Assembly: GCA_038373865.1 (NCBI GenBank)
Contig: JAXGGA010002988.1
Span: 1-64,000, forward strand
Reading direction: 5' to 3'
DNA length: 64,000 bases
Source: Uloborus plumipes
Taxonomy: Eukaryota > Arthropoda > Arachnida > Araneae > Uloboridae
The notes below the pieces were generated by a model. The model searched no databases. It was not told the origin of the DNA and was given only the letters and a program-made list of their open reading frames with translations. A program made the translations under genes and the position numbers. Each line of letters opens with the position of its first letter. The stretch's first letter is position 1. Below are positions 59,011 to 64,000 of this stretch, in pieces.

Positions 59011-60457
59011 ATTTCACTGTCATATGACAATTTTTCGCACCGTTGAATTTCGGTGGAGCTACAACGATGGCAATTATTGCCTTTTTGGCGAGAAAACGTG
59101 TAGTATCGTTTTCGTCAATTCGAATCTGGATTTTCTAGGGATTCCAAGAGAGACAATATTCCACTCGGTAGTATAACCGAGGCAAGATGCAGCGGGAGCA
59201 TAGGAAAAATATGCTTGCTGTGAGCGCTTATTAAAATCCGTGTAATTACGACGAGATAAAATTGTCCATCCCCAATCTGAAATGGAAGCCCGAGAGTTTG
59301 GAGGCAATTTGTGCTTCTTTCTCGCAGGCAGTCGGCATCGGGTCCATTTCCGAAACCCCCGCGGCCACTAACGGAATGACCTCCTCTGTTCGGGGAGCGA
59401 ATTCTTTTCGGGATAATGGTCGTGTCACGTGACTACCCTTCATCCCGATCCTCTGCCTCTCGGGTAAAAAGTTGTAAACCGAGATTCCGAAAAGCGAGGA
59501 GAGAAGTTGTTATTGAATGCATTATTAAATGAGTCGGAAAAGAGAAAAAAGCCGCACTTAGAGGGGAGTGCGAACAGAGTGCTTGATTCGATGAGAAATG
59601 TGATACTTTAATGAGCATTTGATTGCTCTATTGTAGACTGCAATTTAGATACATTAACCTGAGCAAGGAAATTCAACCCACTTTAATTACGATATTATTT
59701 AGTTCTTTAATTAGAATACTCTGTTTCGATATTTGATCCGAGTTATGATGCATTAAGAGCTCGCATATCTCACGAGAAGCGACCGATAAAAGTTTTCATC
59801 TCAACTAGTACAACTCTCGTCACTGAAGGAAATTGAGATAACTCTCTCTCATAAATGAAGCGGGATTTCAAACTTTTCATCCGCATTTTGTGTTCTCTTC
59901 TTTTTTTAATCAAGCAATGTAAACTATTTCAGAAATGGAAACTTCGAAAAATTAGAATGTACATTTGAAGCCATAGCCGGGCACTGACAAGTTGACTTCA
60001 GTTTAAATACTTCCTTTGTTAAACTACAGTCATTCAGGGTGCCTTTGAACATTTCGGGACAACTTTGCTACGCTTCTATTTTTTTATTTCTGTCAAATAA
60101 ACCAAAAAAGTTAAGTCCCACTGAGATACATTTTTGTGGTGAAGTCATAAAATAAGATTTCTGCCCCCATGAGATTTTAAAGTACACTCTGCTATAAGAA
60201 ATATGAAGTGGCTCAAGGACTGGCTCAAAGATACCATGAGTGACCCTCCAGTAAGGGTGTGCTAAGGAAATAACCAAACAATTCACGCATTGATAAAGGG
60301 GGATCTTCGTAACTTTCATATATTTGCACAACCAACCGAATCGACAGCTTACACTGTTGAAAATCTAAGTATAGTGTTTAAAAATTGACATTTGTGTCCA
60401 ATGAACTAGTGTGTCATCTTTACTTGTTTTTCGTTTTTAGATATATATTTATAATGT
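59011..60457. other. No assignable gene; GC-richer patch 59130-59480
   Basis: Minus-strand frames of 61-77 codons overlap in 59074-59618 and have no domain I recognise. An 87-codon minus frame at 60068-60331 is likewise unassigned. Confidence 0.4.
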
Positions 60458-60636
60458 TAGACTGTGGAGAGATGGCAGATGTACTGGTAATGGAAACGGA
60501 CCACTTCAGTTTGAAATAGGTTGGATCTGAGAGAACGCGTAAGCAGTGAAGTCGCACTTTCTCGCTAATCCAATCTATTTCCAAATGAAGTGGTCCGTTT
60601 CTACTTCCCGTTCATCCGCCATCTCTCCGTGTTCTT
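60458..60636. mobile_element. Hairpin MITE (TAGACTGTGGAGAGATGG), copy 2
   Basis: It is the diverged relative of 56368-56548. GGAGAGATGGCAGATG pairs with CCGCCATCTCTCC, and GGACCACTTCAGTTTGAAAT pairs with TTCCAAATGAAGTGGTCC. The centre GAGAACGCG and the GCAGTGAAGTCGC region match copy 1. Confidence 0.87.
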
Positions 60637-61353
60637 ACTTTAATACGTCTTATACTAACAAATTTATAAATTTGCTTCTTGCTTGACATTAGAAAAAAAA
60701 GAAAGAAATGGTCTTAGAGTTATGATGTTTTCAATCGCTGGATCAGCTAAGACACTCGCCATTTTTTTCTCCGTCTTCGTCGTTTCATTTCCATCATCGG
60801 AAGTTGGTATAAATAAGAGATTGAGAGAATTCTTGTGGGGTGATAGACGATACAAGGGACATTGACTTCTGGGAGAACTTCAAGAATAAGAGTAAGCAGC
60901 TTTGGTAATCAGTTTTTGCAAAGAAAGATGAGATTGGATGATCGGAGTTAAACTTTCTTACATATAGACAGAATAGATTGTTCCGTAAGGACAGAACAAA
61001 AAGATAACTAGAGCGACTTTAAACAGTTCTAAAACTCGTCTATCATGAAAGAAAAAAAAACTAAAAGAAAACAGTTTGTGTGAGTCTTGTAGATGAAAAA
61101 AGACTGACTTCGTTTGTAGAAAAATGCATTTAGCAGACTTTTTGAAAGAGAAAAACGTAAAATCCTCAATCTTTTAACAGTATCAGTATAGCTTTTTTTA
61201 GGGACCAGCAGAAAAGGACGGAGGAAGCAAGATAATGTGGGAAACGGGAAACAACTTAAAATCACGGTTTCACAGTATATATATTTAAGGCAATCCTTTA
61301 CTTTCCTTGATATTATTCGTATTCATTTTAGGCAAAAGTACCTAGTCGATATA
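60637..61353. other. No gene seen
   Basis: Short opposed frames occur at 60664-60865 and a 78-codon minus frame at 61029-61265. None is recognisable. Confidence 0.4.
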
Positions 61354-61543
61354 CTGTCGACGCTCGATATATAACTACCGTCACCGACTTACAGAAAACG
61401 GCTTTTATAACGAGTGGTCGCTGTAAGAGGTAGAAAATGGAGTATATTGAGATACAGTTGGGGGTTTTCTCATTGGTCGTTACATTAGGATGGTCTTTAT
61501 AATGCCCGTTATAACGAGTGGTCGTTATAACGAGCGTCGACTG
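61354..61543. mobile_element. pogo-like MITE with GACGCTCG ends
   Basis: The left end CTGTCGACGCTCGATATATAA follows TA at 61352-61353. The right end reads CGTTATAACGAGCGTCGACTG. Inside, ATAACGAGTGGTCG occurs at about 61407 and again, as TTATAACGAGTGGTCGTTAT, at 61509-61528. The tiny element at 44091 has similar ends. Confidence 0.75.
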
Positions 61544-61782
61544 TTTTAGATTCTGAAACATAAATATTCAGCAAGAACTGTTACAAGTCTGCGAATTTTC
61601 TGCTTTGCAGTAAAAGATAAAATAGGTCAATGCCGAGATGAAAGAGTTTTTTATTCTTCTGTTCTGTACAAGTAATAGAATGAAAGCTCTCTTTCTTGGT
61701 CTGACTGAAATTTCAAGAAATACGCTCTTGATACACAACGGAGGAATGGTGATAAAACTTTGAAGTCAAGTCCATCATTGGT

Positions 61783-61992
61783 TATAGTGCTCTTCTGGTA
61801 AGTTGACCTCCGACATAGACAATGTTTCTAGTTCTTCAGGTAATAGGAAAGGGTAACTGGCGTTGAAGGTTACTTTAGCAGTTGCTTCGCAAAGTGTTCC
61901 AACTCAAATATGATGAAATTACCCTTTCCTATTACCCGAAAAGAGGGAAACACTATCAAGGTCATAGCTCAACTTTTCAGAGGAGCACTATA
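61783..61992. mobile_element. MITE with TATAGTGC ends, copy 2
   Basis: The two halves mirror each other: TATAGTGCTCTTCTGGTAAG against TTTTCAGAGGAGCACTATA, GACAATGTTTC against GAAACACTATC, and GGTAATAGGAAAGGGTAA against TTACCCTTTCCTATTACC. GTCATAGCTCAA and TCAAGGTCATAGCTCAA also occur in the copy at 51319-51539. Confidence 0.87.
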
Positions 61993-62468
61993 CCTCTCAG
62001 GTCTCACCCAAGGTGAAAGAAAATCTCTCTAACTTAATTTACTCATAATCTGTATCTGTATGGTGCTATGTGCTTATTCCGTTGTCGTGTTTCTACCTGA
62101 ATATAACTTTAAATATAGCTAATATTCGAAGAAATTTCGAGGTTATCATGGTGGTTATAATTTTTCTAATGATTCTTTAAGATAGTTTAGTTTAAAAAAA
62201 AGTTATATCATCTAATTAACAATTATCTGAAAAGAATTACATAATTAGTATCATTGAGCAATAAAATTGAAATATATACAGTAAAGTGGCATTCGCATAA
62301 AGAACTGTTAATACCCCCCCCCCTCCGTAATTCTCAAACACATAACCTTCCTGTTCTTTGTTTAGGGATGTTATTCATATAATTAAATGAGTTAATGTAG
62401 CTCTGAAAGTAGGATCTTTTCAGAGCCACATTTGTGTGTGAAAAACATGCAAAATTGTATTCTGGTGT

Positions 62469-62612
62469 TACACCCTAAAAACTACATAATTAGGTAGCAC
62501 GAAGAGAATCACAGTATGAAAAATCTAATATTGCAGCTACATAAGCTAAGATTGTTTTCTAATAAAACCGTTATGTAATTCAAAGTGTTAATACCTAATT
62601 TTGAGGGTGAAA
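62469..62612. mobile_element. Small palindromic MITE candidate
   Basis: TACACCCTAAAAACTACATA and AATTAGGTA on the left mirror TACCTAATTTTGAGGGTGAA on the right, about 140 bp apart. Only one copy is seen here, and the flanking duplication is unclear, so this is tentative. Confidence 0.5.
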
Positions 62613-63483
62613 TTAGTTGAAGTGGACAGAATCTAAATATATGCTGCTCAGTCAAAAGGTAGAGGTCATTCTTTGTTGCTGTGGTCCTTGTGGAACCCCA
62701 AGTCCATCAACCCGAGAGTCGAGGTCACCTTTTTTGCCGACAAGTCTTCGAAAATAAGGAAAGGCAAGATGTGTAGGGGTCGACGCAACAGAGAAAAGAA
62801 ATATGCCACTATTTCAAATATCCCATTGTTTGGGCTGTCAGTAGGATGGGTTCTTCGCGTGGTAGATTTCGATCGAGGAAGACACAATAAAAAGAAGCAA
62901 GAACAAAAGCTGGTTCTTTTTCCACTGCTTCGGGAGAAATCGCAAAAGATGTTTCCATTTACCCCTCAATAGAATTCCTGGTTGAGCAAAGTCATTTTGG
63001 AAACGGGCTCCATTCATCTCACTCAGCAAGACAGAATTATTATGAAGATGTCACTGGAGACGAGGAAGGATGAATCAATCACACCGGGCACCGACTTACC
63101 TCAAACAGATTATTAACGGGACGAAGAATTAATCGCCCAAACTCGCAACGAGGAGTCAGTCTTTGATTTCCAGAAGGAGCTGGACAAAATGCTATTTGGG
63201 TAAAAATACGAAATCGATGTTTCTAGTTATGGATTATCATATCTGCAAAGAGTGAAGATCAACTAACAGATATGGAAATGATCAACCATCATCTCGTGGG
63301 TTAAGTGTCTCAACTTACTATAAATTAGGTAACATAAAACTTTTTTCTTTTTCTGAACAATTTTCGCTTGAAATAAGACATAAATACTTCGAATAAATAA
63401 AGTTTAGAAATGAATGGTTGCTTAATATCGTGTAAATCGAGTCTTCACGTTCTTCAAAAAACCCGAAAAATCATTCGTTTGCA
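62613..63483. other. No assignable gene
   Basis: A 99-codon plus frame at 62673-62972 and opposed minus frames lie in GC-richer DNA. Basic residues are frequent but no domain is recognised. Confidence 0.4.
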
Positions 63484-63733
63484 GAGTTTTCCTCAAAGCA
63501 TTGCACATGGCACTTTATAAAGTGAAACGTTGTAGCACCAGCAACACCCCCTTAAAGAGCCATTTTGGCTCACTTCGGAGCTCCAATGGCACCTTTAAAG
63601 GTGCCATATTTGGCCATGAGGTGCGACAGGAATGCTATAGGGAGCTGAAAGAGCACCATTAAGGAGTGCAATTGGTGATACGACGTTTCACCCAATTAAA
63701 AGGTACCACATGCAACCAGTAGTTTAAATAGTG
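63484..63733. mobile_element. MITE with TTAAAACTACAGGTTGC-type ends, copy 3
   Basis: The left part keeps TTGCACATGGCAC and GTGAAACGTTGTAGCACCAG. The right part keeps CGTTTCACCCAATTAAAAGG, GCAACCAGTAGTTTAAATAGTG, then TA. The interior has repeated GGTGCCA/TGGCACC words, as in 33815-34112. The left tip is worn. Confidence 0.8.
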
Positions 63734-64000
63734 TACTTGTAGCACCTACGATCTCATTTTAATAATCGCATCTTCAGGAAGGGCTTTAAATAAAAATCGA
63801 ACATTGAGTAAAACAAAGCAAATATTTCACCGGAGAATAAGTTTAATGAGATACCGAACATCACTGAAAAGATCCCATGCACTTGATTATACAAGAAACA
63901 GAATCGAGTCTATTATATGTATGCAAGCTTACTCAATCGTATAAAGATGCTGCAAGCATAAAGAAATCGGAAGTAATGAAAACAAGCCTACTAAAAATGG
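63734..64000. other. No gene seen at the window end
   Basis: This is AT-rich sequence cut by the window edge; no structure was identified. Confidence 0.4.

Overview
This window looks like non-coding DNA from a large, visibly AT-rich animal genome. An arthropod is most likely, and a chelicerate such as a spider is my best guess. The guess rests on recall: the decayed Tc1-like transposase at 1576-2595 resembles a version I associate with orb-weaving spiders. No database search was possible. There is no intact gene, no recognisable host exon, no rRNA and no CRISPR array. The longest open frames are about 135 codons and none reads as a host protein. The only coding remains I can support are two broken transposon genes, the Tc1 transposase and a damaged open frame at 35292-35757 inside an undetermined DNA transposon.

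Nearly everything identifiable is a DNA transposon, a miniature derivative (MITE) or a tandem repeat. The commonest family is a MITE with CACTG/CAGTG ends, usually flanked by TA, and an interior of stacked AAACTGTAAAA-type palindromes; twelve copies or fragments lie between 5.6 and 55.6 kb. Others are TTAA-flanked elements in three families, hAT-type elements with 8-bp target duplications, a PIF/Harbinger-type MITE with TTA flanks, pogo/Tigger-like MITEs, a possible Helitron 3' end, and several hairpin MITEs.

Layout: 0-5 kb holds a Tc1 element inside a TTAA element, then a 61-bp tandem array. 5.6-7.5 kb holds nested CACTG MITEs with a tRNA-like insert. 8.1-9.6 kb is an element studded with a GGTAAGTGCGTACC motif. 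10-24 kb mixes TTAA, hAT, pogo and Harbinger pieces and a second motif-bearing element. 28-30 kb has a long inverted repeat and a tandem array. 34.3-36.3 kb is a 2-kb element studded with GTAACGTAAGTTACC. 37.5-40.4 kb has a second copy of the 23-kb family and a tandem duplication. 41-48 kb has Helitron, hAT, pogo and Tc1-type ends. 51.6 kb is an empty copy of the TTAA element that Tc1 entered at 1.3 kb. 53.5-54.6 kb is a foldback element with a long TA microsatellite. 56-62 kb has hairpin MITEs and minisatellites.

Two patterns deserve most attention. First, several sequence-unrelated elements (8131-9621, 34337-36328, 23079-24184 with 37556-38417, and the fragment ending at 47735) share one design: a short GGG-rich terminus beside a family-specific motif of about 15 bp, repeated inside the element in both orientations. 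Second, three TTAA families carry a small hairpin at one end, placed 15-16 nt inside the TTAA. Several nested insertions can also be dated relative to each other, because an uninterrupted copy of the same sequence lies elsewhere in the window.
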